The position numbers and the translations under genes are program-made. From Streptomyces flavochromogenes (GTDB lineage Bacteria; Actinomycetota; Actinomycetes; Streptomycetales; Streptomycetaceae), in the NCBI RefSeq assembly GCF_000717595.1, contig NZ_JNZO01000013.1, forward strand, positions 62,001 through 126,000: DNA of 64,000 bases. The letters are read 5' to 3'. A model generated the notes under the pieces. It did no database searches. It worked only from the letters and a program-made list of their open reading frames with translations, and had not been told where the DNA came from. Positions 52,296 to 61,412 of the stretch are shown here, in pieces. Within the stretch, counting starts at the first letter, position 1. Each line of letters starts with the position of its first letter.

Positions 52296-53339
52296 TCACT
52301 CGGCGCGCTCCCGGGTCCGTGCGCTCAAAGGCGTGCGCAACGCGCTGCGCCCCTCGGCCCATGCCACGCCGATGTGCTCCGCGAGGCGGTCCTCCAGGTG
52401 GACGGTGGCCGCGCAGCCGAAGGCGATGTCGGGCTCCAGGGACGGCTCGTCCGCGAGCAGTCCGCCGATGACCTCATGGCGCACGACCTGCTCGTGCACG
52501 GCGTCCGCCTCGACGTGCTCGTCGTAGAAGTGCTCGGCGGCCGGTCCTGCCCCGCAGCGCCGCATCGCCTTGGCGAGTCGCCTGGAGCCGGGCGATGAGG
52601 TCACCTCGACGCAGGCGAAGTGACCGACGAGGAGACCTCGGTGGGCGCGGTGGAGCCCGAAGAGGGACATCAGGTTGACGGTGGCGAGCAGCGGAGCGGG
52701 CGCCTGGTCCAGGTAGCGGCCGTACGCGGGGTCGAGGCCGAGGTCCACCATGAGGTCGGCGAACAGCCGGGCATGGATCCGGTCGGGGCGGCCGGCACCG
52801 AACTCGTCGTACTCGATGGCGGCCATCGCGGCCTTGGCCCGGCCCCGCAGCCGCGGGATCACCCAGACGTGCGGGTCGGCCTCCTTGAGGTGGTAGAGCG
52901 AGCGAAGAGCCGCGTACTCCCGCAACTGCCACAGCTCACCCTTCCGTGCCAGGTGGTGGCTGAGGCCACCGGCGGAGTCCAGGGGTTCGACGAGGAGCGG
53001 AGCGAAGGCCTCCTCGACCGATCGGGGGGCGTCGGACAGCTCTGTGCTCAAGGCGTGCAGGAATCGGGCCTCCATGGCCTGGCGCAGCCGCAGCAGATCC
53101 GGGTCCCATTCGCGGTCGTCGTCCACACCGTCGAAGCCGCGGTAGTGGAGCTCGTAGAGGAGGTAGAGCGCGAGCTGGAGGTCCTCGCCCCACGGGTCGG
53201 CCGTCAGTACGGCGCCCGGGCGGTACGCCGGAGTGCCGTTCGACCGGAGGGCCTCGGTGACCGCGGCGGACAGCGTGCCGCGCGGTTCGACCAGGCGGGG
53301 CCGCGCGGTGGCCGTGGCGCTCGTGAGCGTGGGCGTCAT
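52296..53339 (-). CDS. Iron-containing redox enzyme (heme-oxygenase-like fold)
   Basis: 347 residues from ATG 53339, which overlaps the CDGSH stop by four bases. An all-helical heme-oxygenase-like di-iron fold is suggested: ELHYRGFDGVDDDREWDPDL, AAIEYDEFGAGRPDRIHARL, HFACVEVTSSPGSRRLAKAM, HFYDEHVEADAVHEQVVRHE (Glu/His iron ligands). HDO-type enzymes use O2 to oxidise or cleave diverse substrates. Co-occurrence with CDGSH and a methyltransferase in one operon is its best functional clue. Confidence 0.87.
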   Translation of the reverse strand: MTPTLTSATATARPRLVEPRGTLSAAVTEALRSNGTPAYRPGAVLTADPWGEDLQLALYLLYELHYRGFDGVDDDREWDPDLLRLRQAMEARFLHALSTELSDAPRSVEEAFAPLLVEPLDSAGGLSHHLARKGELWQLREYAALRSLYHLKEADPHVWVIPRLRGRAKAAMAAIEYDEFGAGRPDRIHARLFADLMVDLGLDPAYGRYLDQAPAPLLATVNLMSLFGLHRAHRGLLVGHFACVEVTSSPGSRRLAKAMRRCGAGPAAEHFYDEHVEADAVHEQVVRHEVIGGLLADEPSLEPDIAFGCAATVHLEDRLAEHIGVAWAEGRSALRTPLSARTRERAE

Positions 53340-53644
53340 GAGGGATTCCTGTCCTCGGGGGCCGGGACGGCGCGCTCGCGGGGGCGGTGACTGGTGTCGC
53401 ACCACGGGTAGATGCGGCTGCGACGGCAGGTACAGAGGGCGACCATGAAGCGCTCGGAGCGGGCGACCGTGCCGTCATCGAGGACGATCTCGACCGGCCC
53501 CTCGACCAGCACGGGGCCCTTCGGGTCCTTGGCCGCCCGGTTGACAGGCGCCTCCGGGCGGGTGGGGCAGGGGGTGGTCTTCCGGGAGTCGCGGGGGGTG
53601 TTCCGGGAGTCGCCGGGAGTGGTGTTCCGGGAGTCAGCGTGCAC
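53336..53644 (-). CDS. CDGSH iron-sulphur domain protein
   Basis: 102 residues from GTG 53644, overlapping the methyltransferase stop by eleven bases. The cluster motif CTCRRSRIYPWCDTSH (CxCx2Sx3PxCDxSH) binds one [2Fe-2S] with three Cys and one His. The N-terminal 25 residues contain three DSR(N/K)T repeats encoded by near-identical DNA. Likely a small electron carrier or cluster sensor serving the overlapping iron enzyme. Confidence 0.9.
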   Translation of the reverse strand: MHADSRNTTPGDSRNTPRDSRKTTPCPTRPEAPVNRAAKDPKGPVLVEGPVEIVLDDGTVARSERFMVALCTCRRSRIYPWCDTSHRPRERAVPAPEDRNPS

Positions 53645-54314
53645 GGATGACCACCAGCTCTTCCCGTTCCTCGGCTTCGGCCGCCAGGCCCACCCGTGCC
53701 AGCCAGGACCGGCGTGAACACAGGACGGGACCCCAGGGCACCGAGGCCCTGGCCGTGACGTCCGCGGCCATCCCCGCCCCGGTCAGCCGGTCGACGGTCT
53801 CCTGGACCCCGCACATCCGGGAATGCACCAGGAGCAGGACCCCACCGGGCCGCAGCAGCGCCGGAGCGCTCTCACAGATGCGGTCGATGACGCCTCGCCC
53901 GTCCGGGCCGGCGTCCCAGGCCCGTTCCGGCCCGCGCGAGGGCAGCAGGACGTCCGGAGCCGGCACATAGGGCGGATTCGAGACGACGAGGTCGAAGCGG
54001 CGGCCTGCGCTGCGCGCCGCGAAGTCGCCGTGAACGACGCGCACGGGCAGTCTCTGGCGCAGGGCGTTCAGGCGGGCGGTGAGGACGGCGGGCCATGAGA
54101 CGTCGACAGCCGTGACCCGTGCCCGTCGCCGAGCCGCGTCGAGGGCGAGTGCTCCGGTGCCCGTACCGATCTCCAGCACCTCCGTCCCGGGCCCGACGTC
54201 CTCCTGGGCAAGGGCGTGGGCGAGCAGCCGCGTGTCAGCCTGCGGCCGGTAGACACCGGGCAACGCGATCAGCCCGCCTGGCAGTGTGCCCAGGGTCAGA
54301 GCCGTACCGGACAC
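53634..54314 (-). CDS. HemK2/MTQ2-like SAM-dependent methyltransferase
   Basis: 226 residues from a GTG start. Rossmann methyltransferase: VLEIGTGTGALALDAARRRA (SAM loop), VTAVDVS, HGDFAARSA, and the NPPY motif LVVSNPPYVPAP which methylates a planar amide or amine (Gln of release factors, or N of nucleotides). The length fits the HemK2 subgroup. First gene of a coupled three-gene unit with CDGSH and iron enzyme. Confidence 0.9.
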   Translation of the reverse strand: MSGTALTLGTLPGGLIALPGVYRPQADTRLLAHALAQEDVGPGTEVLEIGTGTGALALDAARRRARVTAVDVSWPAVLTARLNALRQRLPVRVVHGDFAARSAGRRFDLVVSNPPYVPAPDVLLPSRGPERAWDAGPDGRGVIDRICESAPALLRPGGVLLLVHSRMCGVQETVDRLTGAGMAADVTARASVPWGPVLCSRRSWLARVGLAAEAEEREELVVIRAR

Positions 54315-54459
54315 GGGATACCTCCATGATCGACGGGCCCGATCGGGAGCGCGACGGCGCCGACCGGCTGTTTCCTGCGACTGCCCCCTTCGGGACGGCT
54401 CATCCGCGATGCGGCGATCTATCGCCCCGTACGGATCCGACGGACACGAGGAGTGACTC

Positions 54460-54503
54460 CGGTCGGCTCCGTCCGTCGCCCGTGTGGCAGGCGGAGCCGA
54501 CCG
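54460..54503 (-). terminator. Hairpin downstream of zinc alcohol dehydrogenase
   Basis: CGGTCGGCTCCG (54460-54471) pairs with CGGAGCCGACCG (54492-54503), with a 20-base loop that can fold further. It is 43 bases after the dehydrogenase stop on the minus strand. Confidence 0.7.
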
Positions 54504-54545
54504 AGGAGCCCGCCGGCATGCGGTACCCGAGCCGAGGCGGAAGGG

Positions 54546-55736
54546 TCATCGACCGGGGGTCAGTACCACCTTGACCATGCCGTCCCGCTTCGCCTGGAAC
54601 GTCTCGTAGGCCTGGGGCGCCTCCTCGAGCGGAAGAACATGCGTTGCGAACTCGTCGACTCCCAACGGATCGCTGTCGTCGAGCAGCGGGAGAATCTCGT
54701 CCACCCAGTGCCGGACGTTGGCCTGACCCATCCGGAGCTGGATCTGCTTGTCGAAGAGGCTGCGCATGGGCACGGGGTCGACGGCGCCGCCGTAGACGCC
54801 GACCAGACTGATGGTGCCGCCGCGACGCACCGCGTCCACCGCCGCGTCGAACGCGGTCATGCTGTCCACACCGGCCTTGGTCATGAGCTTCCTGCCGAGG
54901 GCGTCGGGCAGCAGTCCGGTGACTCGCTGGGCGGCTTTGGTGAAGGGGGCGCCGTGCGCCTCCATGCCGACGGCTTCGATGACGGCATCCGTACCGCGAC
55001 CGTCCGTGAGGTCCCGAATCCGGTCCCCGAGCCCGTCGCCGAGCTCGGCGAGGTCGAGCGTGCGCACACCGCGCTCCCGAGCGCGGGAGAGCCGTTCGGG
55101 GACGAGGTCCACGCCGAGGACTTCGGCCGCGCCCCGGTGAAGGGCCACGCGAGCAGCCATGTCGCCGATGGGTCCGAGCCCCAGCACTGTCACGCTGCCC
55201 CCGGGCGGGATCCCGGCGTAGTCCACCGCCTGCCAGGCGGTCGGCAGGACGTCGGAGAGGTAGAGGTACCGCTGGTCGGGGGCGTCGTCGGGCACCTTGA
55301 CCGGCAGGGTGTCGCCGAAGGGAACCCGCAGGAACTCGGCCTGGCCGCCCGGAACCTGGCCGTAGAGCTTGGTGTAGCCGAACAGCGACGCACCCATGCC
55401 GTACTCCGTGACCTGGGTGGTCTCGCACTGCGACTGCAGCCCCTGGCCGCACATCCAGCACGTACCGCAGGAGATGTTGAACGGCACCACCACCCGGTCT
55501 CCCGGCACAAGGGTCCGGACACCGGGACCGACCTCTTCCACGATCCCCATGGCCTCGTGCCCGAGGATGTCACCGGCGTCCAGGAAGGGGCCGAACAGCT
55601 CGTACAGATGCAGGTCGGAGCCGCAGATGCCGGTCGAGGTGACGCGGACGATCACGTCCGTCGGATCGACGACGACCGGATCGGGCACGGTGTCCACCCG
55701 CACGTCGCGTTGCCCGTGCCAGGTCAATGCCCTCAT
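54546..55736 (-). CDS. Zinc-dependent alcohol dehydrogenase (MDR family)
   Basis: 396 residues from ATG 55736 (GAGAGGACC upstream). Catalytic Zn: GICGSDLHLYELF and GHEAMGIVEEVG; structural Zn: CGTCWMCGQGLQSQC; Rossmann VTVLGLGPIGDMAARVALHR. The insertion YGQVPGGQAEFLRVPFGDTL is typical of glutathione-independent formaldehyde dehydrogenase-like and threonine dehydrogenase-like MDRs. It likely oxidises an alcohol or aldehyde with NAD. The substrate is not certain. Confidence 0.9.
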   Translation of the reverse strand: MRALTWHGQRDVRVDTVPDPVVVDPTDVIVRVTSTGICGSDLHLYELFGPFLDAGDILGHEAMGIVEEVGPGVRTLVPGDRVVVPFNISCGTCWMCGQGLQSQCETTQVTEYGMGASLFGYTKLYGQVPGGQAEFLRVPFGDTLPVKVPDDAPDQRYLYLSDVLPTAWQAVDYAGIPPGGSVTVLGLGPIGDMAARVALHRGAAEVLGVDLVPERLSRARERGVRTLDLAELGDGLGDRIRDLTDGRGTDAVIEAVGMEAHGAPFTKAAQRVTGLLPDALGRKLMTKAGVDSMTAFDAAVDAVRRGGTISLVGVYGGAVDPVPMRSLFDKQIQLRMGQANVRHWVDEILPLLDDSDPLGVDEFATHVLPLEEAPQAYETFQAKRDGMVKVVLTPGR

Positions 55737-55837
55737 GGTCCTCTCCTCGCTCTCGGCGGCACTCGACACTCAGCGGCTGCCCGGTCCCGGCTGCCCCATG
55801 CGCTGCCCCTTCCACCGCCCGAGGGCAACCCCGTGGA

Positions 55838-56668
55838 TCAGACCTCACGCCACTTGGACTGGCCGAAGGAGAAGGCCCCGAAGAGCACGAGACCGACAGC
55901 CACGGCGACCAGAAGCCATGGGCCCGCCGGGGCCTGTGCGAACGAGCGGATCGCGTCGTCCATGCCCTTCGCCTCGCCCGGGTCGGACTCGATCGACGCT
56001 TTCAGGCCGAAGAAGCCGACGGCGCCGAACACAAGCCCTCGCGCGACACCGCCCGCCGTGCCCGTCACGTCCATGAAGCGGCGCTGCACCGTGGACATCC
56101 GCTGCCATTCCAGATGCTCGCGGTACTTCCGCAGCACCGCCCGGCCTGCGATCCACAGCCCCGCGCCCAGGAAGCCGGCGGCCGCCGCCCCCACCCACCA
56201 CGGACCGCCGGGCAGTGACAACAGACGGCTCGTGAGGTCCTGGCTCTGCCTGTCGGTCGAGCCCGCGCCACTGCCCCGGTCCCCCACCGCGAAGGCCAGG
56301 ACGAGGAAGGAGGAGACCGCGTAGAACACGAACCGGGCACCGGACAGAGCACGTTTGCCCGGCTGGTCTCCCTTCGGCCCGGCGCCCCCGAAGAGCGCTT
56401 CCGAAAGCCGCCACAACGCCATGCCCGCGAGGCCGACGCCGAGGGCCCAGAGCAGGACGACGCCGAACGGCGTCGAGACGACCTCCGCGAGGGCCCCGCC
56501 CCGGTCGGCCTGCTCGCTCGTGCCCGTCAGACCTATGCGTACGGCCAGGGCTCCGACGAGAAGGTACAGCACCCCGCGCGCCACGAAGCCCGCCCGAGCA
56601 GCTGCCCGTACGACCTTTGCGCGGTCCACTCTTCTCGCCACGGTCGTGGGCGACGCTCCTGTGGTCAT
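55838..56668 (-). CDS. DUF1206 membrane protein
   Basis: 276 residues. Six membrane helices arranged as three pairs, each with a variant of the motif ARAGFVARGVLYLLVGALAV (for example ARFVFYAVSSFLVLAFAVGD; ARGLVFGAVGFFGLKAS). This is the DUF1206 triplicated fold, common in actinomycetes and cyanobacteria. Function unknown; it follows the zinc dehydrogenase by 101 bases and is on the same strand. Confidence 0.9.
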   Translation of the reverse strand: MTTGASPTTVARRVDRAKVVRAAARAGFVARGVLYLLVGALAVRIGLTGTSEQADRGGALAEVVSTPFGVVLLWALGVGLAGMALWRLSEALFGGAGPKGDQPGKRALSGARFVFYAVSSFLVLAFAVGDRGSGAGSTDRQSQDLTSRLLSLPGGPWWVGAAAAGFLGAGLWIAGRAVLRKYREHLEWQRMSTVQRRFMDVTGTAGGVARGLVFGAVGFFGLKASIESDPGEAKGMDDAIRSFAQAPAGPWLLVAVAVGLVLFGAFSFGQSKWREV

Positions 56669-56875
56669 GATTGGTCACTCCCCTCGGGTTGGAACCTTCG
56701 GGTGCCCCGTCTCCTCCGGACGAACCATCAGGCGTCCGGCGAGCCGACCGTCCGCCGTCCACACGGCGTCGCGCCGCAGCGCAGGGGCGCACTCGCGACG
56801 CCGGCGGTGTTTCAAGTGCCGTCGACCGGTCAGCCGAAGGGAATGACACCCGCATCCTTAGGCAGGAGGAATGAC

Positions 56876-57133
56876 ATGGACAGCTGGCGCGCATCCGCTG
56901 CCTGCCAGAACGTCGACCCCGACCTCTTCTTCCCGGTGGGGAGCGGCGCCCCCGCTCTCGTCCAGGCGGAGGAGGCCAAGGAGATCTGCCGAGGCTGCCC
57001 CGTTCAGGAGGCCTGTCTTCGCTGGGCCATGGACGACTCCCGTCAGGTGACGGGCGTGTGGGGCGGTCTCGACGACAACGAACGCCGTGGCCTGAAGCGG
57101 CGGTTGCGCAACCGCGCGGTCAAGGCGCAGTGA
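56876..57133 (+). CDS. WhiB-like iron-sulphur transcription factor
   Basis: 85 residues from ATG 56876 (AGGAGGAATGAC upstream). Four cluster cysteines C10, C38, C41 and C47 (ACQNVDPDLFFP, EICRGCPVQEACL), then the turn GVWGGLDDNERRGLKRRLR that contacts DNA or sigma. Wbl proteins hold a [4Fe-4S] cluster sensitive to O2 and NO and act with SigA. Small size and the absence of the longer C-terminus point away from WhiA/WblA-size variants; the paralogue cannot be named. Confidence 0.93.
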   Translation: MDSWRASAACQNVDPDLFFPVGSGAPALVQAEEAKEICRGCPVQEACLRWAMDDSRQVTGVWGGLDDNERRGLKRRLRNRAVKAQ

Positions 57134-57410
57134 GGAACCCGACCCCGGGGCAAGCCACGGCCCGGGTACGCACCGCGGGAATCCGTGACGACGTCACGAG
57201 CCGGCCGAGCCGCCCGAGGCGGATCGCCTCCGGTGCGCCTCGCTTCAGCGGGTGGCAGGGCGCGACAGCGCCGGCCCGGTGCGCGGTCGCTCGAACGGAC
57301 GACGTGTACGGCCTCCGCCTCCCGATTGCGGAAGCGGCTGCTTCTCCACCGCCTTGCTGAGTGGAGGACACCCGGTGGCCGGGCCGCGTCGTTTGGCCGA
57401 TGGTGGGGGT

Positions 57411-58067
57411 GTGCCGCATCGACCACCCTCCGATACCGTCAGAGCCCGTCGCCTGAACACCCGTCGGCGTAGTCCGCCGGGCGGCGGAACGCCGGGAGCG
57501 GCACGGCGCCCACCCGGCCTCGGCAACGCGCTGGCGCCCTGGGCGACCGCCCTGTCAGCCCTCGCGGCCGCGGGCGGTCTCTTCTTCAGCGCCACGGTGG
57601 CATCGTCGAGCGTGGACGCGACGCGCAGGCAGTCGGACCAGGACGAACGGCAGCAGGCCGGACGGGTCGGCTACCGGGCCGAGCCGGCCGGCGAGCTCTC
57701 CGAGACGATCGTCCTGGTGAACCGCTCGCTGGATCCGGTGACCAACGTCGAGCTCTGGTGGTACGCGCCGGACGCGAACATCGACCCGGCCGAGCACGAG
57801 GACGTCTTCTTGGCCTTCTCGACCGTCCCGCCGTGCACCCGCATGGCCTTCGATCACCGCGCCGTCGACGCCTACCTGCTGAACAACCTCGGAATCGAAC
57901 AGGGCGGGGCCCCGCTCCGGGCGATCCAGTTCATCGACAGCGACGGGCGGCAGTGGTCGCGCGACCCGACGGGGCTCCGTGCGGCGACGAACGAAAGGGA
58001 CGACGGTCAGGACGTCGGTGATGATGTGCCGGCTCGCCAGGAGCCCGCCGAGCACTGCGACAAATGA
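57411..58067 (+). CDS. Single-pass membrane protein, unknown
   Basis: 218 residues if the GTG at 57411 (behind GGTGGGGGT) is used. An Arg/Pro-rich head precedes one membrane helix (ALAPWATALSALAAAGGLFF), a short linker, then a soluble domain (AEPAGELSETIVLVNRSLDP, VTNVELWWYAPDANI, DSDGRQWSRDPTGLR). The ETIVLVNRSLDPV... pattern looks like the immunoglobulin-like strands of Streptomyces membrane proteins of unknown function. Start codon is moderately uncertain. Confidence 0.7.
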   Translation: MPHRPPSDTVRARRLNTRRRSPPGGGTPGAARRPPGLGNALAPWATALSALAAAGGLFFSATVASSSVDATRRQSDQDERQQAGRVGYRAEPAGELSETIVLVNRSLDPVTNVELWWYAPDANIDPAEHEDVFLAFSTVPPCTRMAFDHRAVDAYLLNNLGIEQGGAPLRAIQFIDSDGRQWSRDPTGLRAATNERDDGQDVGDDVPARQEPAEHCDK

Positions 58068-58170
58068 TTCGGAGTTCGGCTGTCCGCGGATGTCGAGAAC
58101 GTGCCACCGGCTCCGTCCCCGGGGCATCAGCGGCCGGGACCGGCCGCACACGGAAGAAGGAGAAACCGCC

Positions 58171-58611
58171 ATGGCGATTCAGCGGATGGACAACGTCGGC
58201 ATCGTCGTCGACGACATGGATGCCGCCGTCGCGTTCTTCGTGGAACTCGGTATGGAGCTGGAAGGCCGCGGGGAGGTCCAGGGGCCGTTCGCCGACCAGT
58301 GCACCGGACTCGAAGGCGTCCACTGCGACATCGCGATGCTCCGGACCCCCGACGGCCACAGCCGACTTGAGCTGGCGAAGTACCGCAGCCCCGCGGTGAT
58401 CAGCAGCGGGCCGCGCAACCGGCCGCACAACGTTCTGGGCACGCACCGTGTCATGTTCGCGGTCGACGACATCGAGGACACCGTTGCCCGCCTGCGCCCT
58501 CACGGCGCCGCGCTCGTCGGCGAGATCGCCCGGTTCGAGGACAGCTATCTGCTCTGCTACGTCCGCGGCCCGGAGGGCATCATCGTCGGACTGGCCGAAC
58601 AGCTGCCCTGA
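58171..58611 (+). CDS. VOC-superfamily (glyoxalase/bleomycin-like) protein
   Basis: 146 residues from ATG 58171 (GAAGGAGAAACCGCC upstream). Two beta-alpha-beta-beta-beta modules: MDNVGIVVDDMDAAVAFFVE and HRVMFAVDDIEDTVARLRPH, ending CYVRGPEGIIVGLAEQL (Glu metal ligand). VOC proteins are metal enzymes or drug-binding resistance proteins. The substrate is unknown. Confidence 0.9.
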   Translation: MAIQRMDNVGIVVDDMDAAVAFFVELGMELEGRGEVQGPFADQCTGLEGVHCDIAMLRTPDGHSRLELAKYRSPAVISSGPRNRPHNVLGTHRVMFAVDDIEDTVARLRPHGAALVGEIARFEDSYLLCYVRGPEGIIVGLAEQLP

Positions 58612-58696
58612 GAAGGAGGCACCGGAGTCGGCGCAGGGTTCGTCCGGGTCGGGGAGGAGCCGGTCCACCGGGGGCGCGGGGAGTGGGGCGGAGAGC

Positions 58697-58721
58697 GCCG
58701 TGCCACCTTCGGTGGGGCGGC
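58697..58721 (+). terminator. Hairpin after VOC gene
   Basis: GCCG (58697-58700) with CGGC (58718-58721) and CCACC with GGTGG around TTC, about 86 bases after the VOC stop. Moderately strong with a bulge; a terminator role is probable but not certain. Confidence 0.45.
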
Positions 58722-58880
58722 TACCCGGGGTGGCGTTGAGGTGCGTGGGTGAACAGACTCTCGCCTCTGACCCGTACGGGTGGCATCTTTCGCTCGTGCT
58801 GGGGATCGGTGCTGCTCAGATGGGGTGAAAGAGCCGCGTGCCTCGAATCCCAGCACCGTATGCGGGGCGTTGATGGGTCC

Positions 58881-59309
58881 GTGACCACCTCAAGCACAGC
58901 CCCGATACTGCCCGCCTCGCTCGCTGCTCCCGCCCTTCCCGTCGTGCACGACTCGGGCGCGGACAACGCGCCCGGCGTCATAGTCGTCGACTCCTGCGCC
59001 ACGCTCGGCTCCACCCTGGTCGTCCGCCTCGTCGGGGAGATCGACTGCTACAGCATCGCTCCGTTGCGTGCGCTGTTGGCCTCGGCAGCGGCCGACGGCT
59101 ACATCGGACTCGTCCTGGACACCGCGCGGGTCGCCTTCTGCGACTCCAGCCTGCTCGCCGTCCTCGACTGGTGGCCCCGGCGCGGACGCCGCCTCACCCT
59201 CGCGAACCGCTCCCGGGCCGTCCAACGCCTCCTGATCGCGGCCGCGATCGACGTCTCAGGACAGCCGGCGGCACAGGCCGACCCACTGATGGCGGCGGCC
59301 ACGTCATGA
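58881..59309 (+). CDS. STAS-domain protein
   Basis: 142 residues from GTG 58881 (upstream in-frame starts at 58860 and 58749 cannot be excluded). SpoIIAA-like: LVVRLVGEIDCYSIAPLRAL, IGLVLDTARVAFCDSSLLAV (Ser of CDSSLL is the phospho-site) and the last helix RLLIAAAIDVSGQ. A further candidate partner for the RsbW-like proteins in the window. Its stop overlaps a small downstream frame by four bases. Confidence 0.87.
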   Translation: MTTSSTAPILPASLAAPALPVVHDSGADNAPGVIVVDSCATLGSTLVVRLVGEIDCYSIAPLRALLASAAADGYIGLVLDTARVAFCDSSLLAVLDWWPRRGRRLTLANRSRAVQRLLIAAAIDVSGQPAAQADPLMAAATS

Positions 59310-59476
59310 CCTTCATACTCATGACGTGCGGCCCGATGCTGGCAGCGATCCTCATGGTCCACTGGGAACCCCGCGCCTCTCGCCACGGCCGTCGCGCCCG
59401 ATCCGCCCGGGCGACGCCCCGCAGAACCCTGATGTACTGCCGCGGCGCGCTCTCGATCACCTGCTCCGCTCCGTAG
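59306..59476 (+). CDS. Possible small coupled protein
   Basis: 56 residues; the ATG overlaps the STAS stop (ATGA). A hydrophobic start (TFILMTCGPMLAAILMVHW) and a basic tail could make a small membrane peptide. There is no family and no separate ribosome site other than coupling, so this may be a chance frame. Confidence 0.3.
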   Translation: MTFILMTCGPMLAAILMVHWEPRASRHGRRARSARATPRRTLMYCRGALSITCSAP

Positions 59477-59484
59477 ACGAGAGA

Positions 59485-59523
59485 GGTCGTTGGGGCCCGC
59501 ACCGGACTGCGGCCCCAACGACC
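59485..59523 (+). terminator. 13-bp stem hairpin
   Basis: GGTCGTTGGGGCC (59485-59497) pairs with GGCCCCAACGACC (59511-59523), loop 13 bases. It follows the STAS/small-frame pair. Confidence 0.75.
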
Positions 59524-59617
59524 GCTCCTCGAAACGTCGTTGCCCGGCGATGCGGGCGCGACGGCTGGGTGGGCGACGAGGAGCCGGGGGCCCTTGGGAC
59601 GAACTGCCACGAGATCT

Positions 59618-59656
59618 CCGGCACTCGACACGGCGATGGCCCGTGTCGAGTGCCGG
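59618..59656 (-). terminator. 16-bp stem terminator of the efflux gene
   Basis: CCGGCACTCGACACGG (59618-59633) pairs with CCGTGTCGAGTGCCGG (59641-59656) around CGATGGC. It is 17 bases after the transporter stop on the minus strand. Confidence 0.88.
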
Positions 59657-59672
59657 GTAGCTCGTCAGGGTG

Positions 59673-61208
59673 TCAGGAGGGTGTGGGGGCGGTCTTGTTC
59701 GTCGTGGTGCCGTCTTCCTCCTCCTGGGCCTCCGGCTCAGCAGGCTGCTGCGGAGTGGGTGGGGTGCGGACCAGCAGCGCGACCAGCACGGCCAGGGCGC
59801 CGAGTACGGCTCCGATGCCGAATCCCCAGCGGACGCCCGTGGCCAGGGCGCCGGTGGCGCCGGCACCCTCGGCTGCCGCCGTGGCGGCGTGGCCCGACAT
59901 GACGCTGATGACCAGGGCGGTACCGGCGGCGGCGGCGACCTGCTGCAGCGAGCCGAGGATGGCGGAGCCGTGGGGGTAGAGGTGCGGCGGCAGCACGGAC
60001 AGGCCGGACGTGAAGACGGGGGTGAAGACGAACGCCATCCCCGCGCTCAGCGCCACGTGCAGGGCGAGCACCAGCCACGGCGAGGTCTGCTCGCCCGCGA
60101 ATGCGAACAGTGCGAGGCAGAGCGCGGTGAGAGCGGCTCCGGGTACCACGAGGCGAGGTGCGCCGAATCGGTCGTAGAGCTTGCCGACCTGTGGTCCGAG
60201 CAGGCCCATGGTCAGGCCGCCCGGGATGAGGAGCAGCCCGGTCTGCAGTGAGGTCAGACCGCGCACCTCCTGCAGATAGATGGGCAGCAGGATGAACGCG
60301 CCCATGAGGGCCATGAAGGACAGGCACATCAGGGCGAGCGCCACGGAGAAGTGACGAGACGCCAGGGCCCGCAGGTCGAGGAGCGGCGTGGACGAGCGCT
60401 GGAGTGCCAGCTGTCGCCATACGAACAGGCCCACGAGCGCGGCGCCGGCCAAGGTCATGGCCACCGGGGGCATGGGTGCCTGCGCCGCGTCCCCGGCACC
60501 GAGCCCGCTCAGGCCGTAGACCAGGGAACCGAAGCCCGCTGCCGCCAGGGGTACGGACACCCAGTCGATCGGGCCGGCCTGCGGCTCACCGATATTGACG
60601 AGTTTGCGACGGCCGAAGACGGCCATGGCTCCGGCGATGGGCAGCACGGCCAGGAACAGCAGGCGCCATGTACCCAACTGCAGCAGCACACCGGAGACCG
60701 CGGGGCCGAGTGCGGGTGCGACGGAGATGACGAGGGTGATGTTGCCCATGACGCGGCCGCGCTCCTGCGGGGGCACGAGGGTCATCAGCGTCGTCATGAG
60801 CAGCGGCATCATGACCGCGGTGCCGCCGGCCTGGATGACACGGGCCGCCAGCAGCACGGGAAAGGCGGGCGCGGCCGCGGCCAGGGCCGTACCGGCGAGG
60901 AACAGCGCCATGGCCAGGCTGAAGGCGGTCCGCGTCGTCACGCGCTGCAGGAACCACCCCGTCACCGGGATGACGACAGCCATGGTCAGCATGAAGGCCG
61001 TGGACAGCCACCCTGCGGCCGCCGCGGTGACCTCGAACTCGCGCATGAGCCGCGGGATCGCGTTGACCATGATCGTCTCGTTGAGGAGGACGACGAACGT
61101 GGACAGTACGAGAATCCGCAGTACGGCGGTGACGTGGGCAGGCGAGAGGGTGGGCGTTGCCTGTGGTGCGGGCGTTACGTGTGATGCGGGCATGGTGCCT
61201 TCCGTCAT
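59673..61208 (-). CDS. DHA2-family MFS drug efflux transporter
   Basis: 511 residues. About 14 hydrophobic segments. The motif LVLSTFVVLLNETIMVNAIP and MREFEVTAAAAGWLSTAFML are the DHA2/EmrB start; RVIQAGGTAVMMPLLMTTLM and ERGRVMGNITLVISVAPALG (motif C, antiporter) follow. It should export drugs with H+. The start ATG is at 61208 (or M6 at 61193). The nearest regulator is the MarR gene on the same strand, which may control it. Confidence 0.92.
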   Translation of the reverse strand: MTEGTMPASHVTPAPQATPTLSPAHVTAVLRILVLSTFVVLLNETIMVNAIPRLMREFEVTAAAAGWLSTAFMLTMAVVIPVTGWFLQRVTTRTAFSLAMALFLAGTALAAAAPAFPVLLAARVIQAGGTAVMMPLLMTTLMTLVPPQERGRVMGNITLVISVAPALGPAVSGVLLQLGTWRLLFLAVLPIAGAMAVFGRRKLVNIGEPQAGPIDWVSVPLAAAGFGSLVYGLSGLGAGDAAQAPMPPVAMTLAGAALVGLFVWRQLALQRSSTPLLDLRALASRHFSVALALMCLSFMALMGAFILLPIYLQEVRGLTSLQTGLLLIPGGLTMGLLGPQVGKLYDRFGAPRLVVPGAALTALCLALFAFAGEQTSPWLVLALHVALSAGMAFVFTPVFTSGLSVLPPHLYPHGSAILGSLQQVAAAAGTALVISVMSGHAATAAAEGAGATGALATGVRWGFGIGAVLGALAVLVALLVRTPPTPQQPAEPEAQEEEDGTTTNKTAPTPS

Positions 61209-61412
61209 GTGAGCGTCTTCCGCACAGGGCAGCTCACAATGACGGACCGCGGCGCCGGGAAGAACTCATGGGTGTTCCCGATCCTGTCGGTGGCGCCGCC
61301 CGAGCACAAACCAATTTCCCGACCGCCCGCGGGTCTGCGGCCCGGAGGGCGTCGACACGCTCCCCGCGTCGACGGGAGGCGCCGTCGAGGAGACGCCAGG
61401 CAACCGGGGGGG

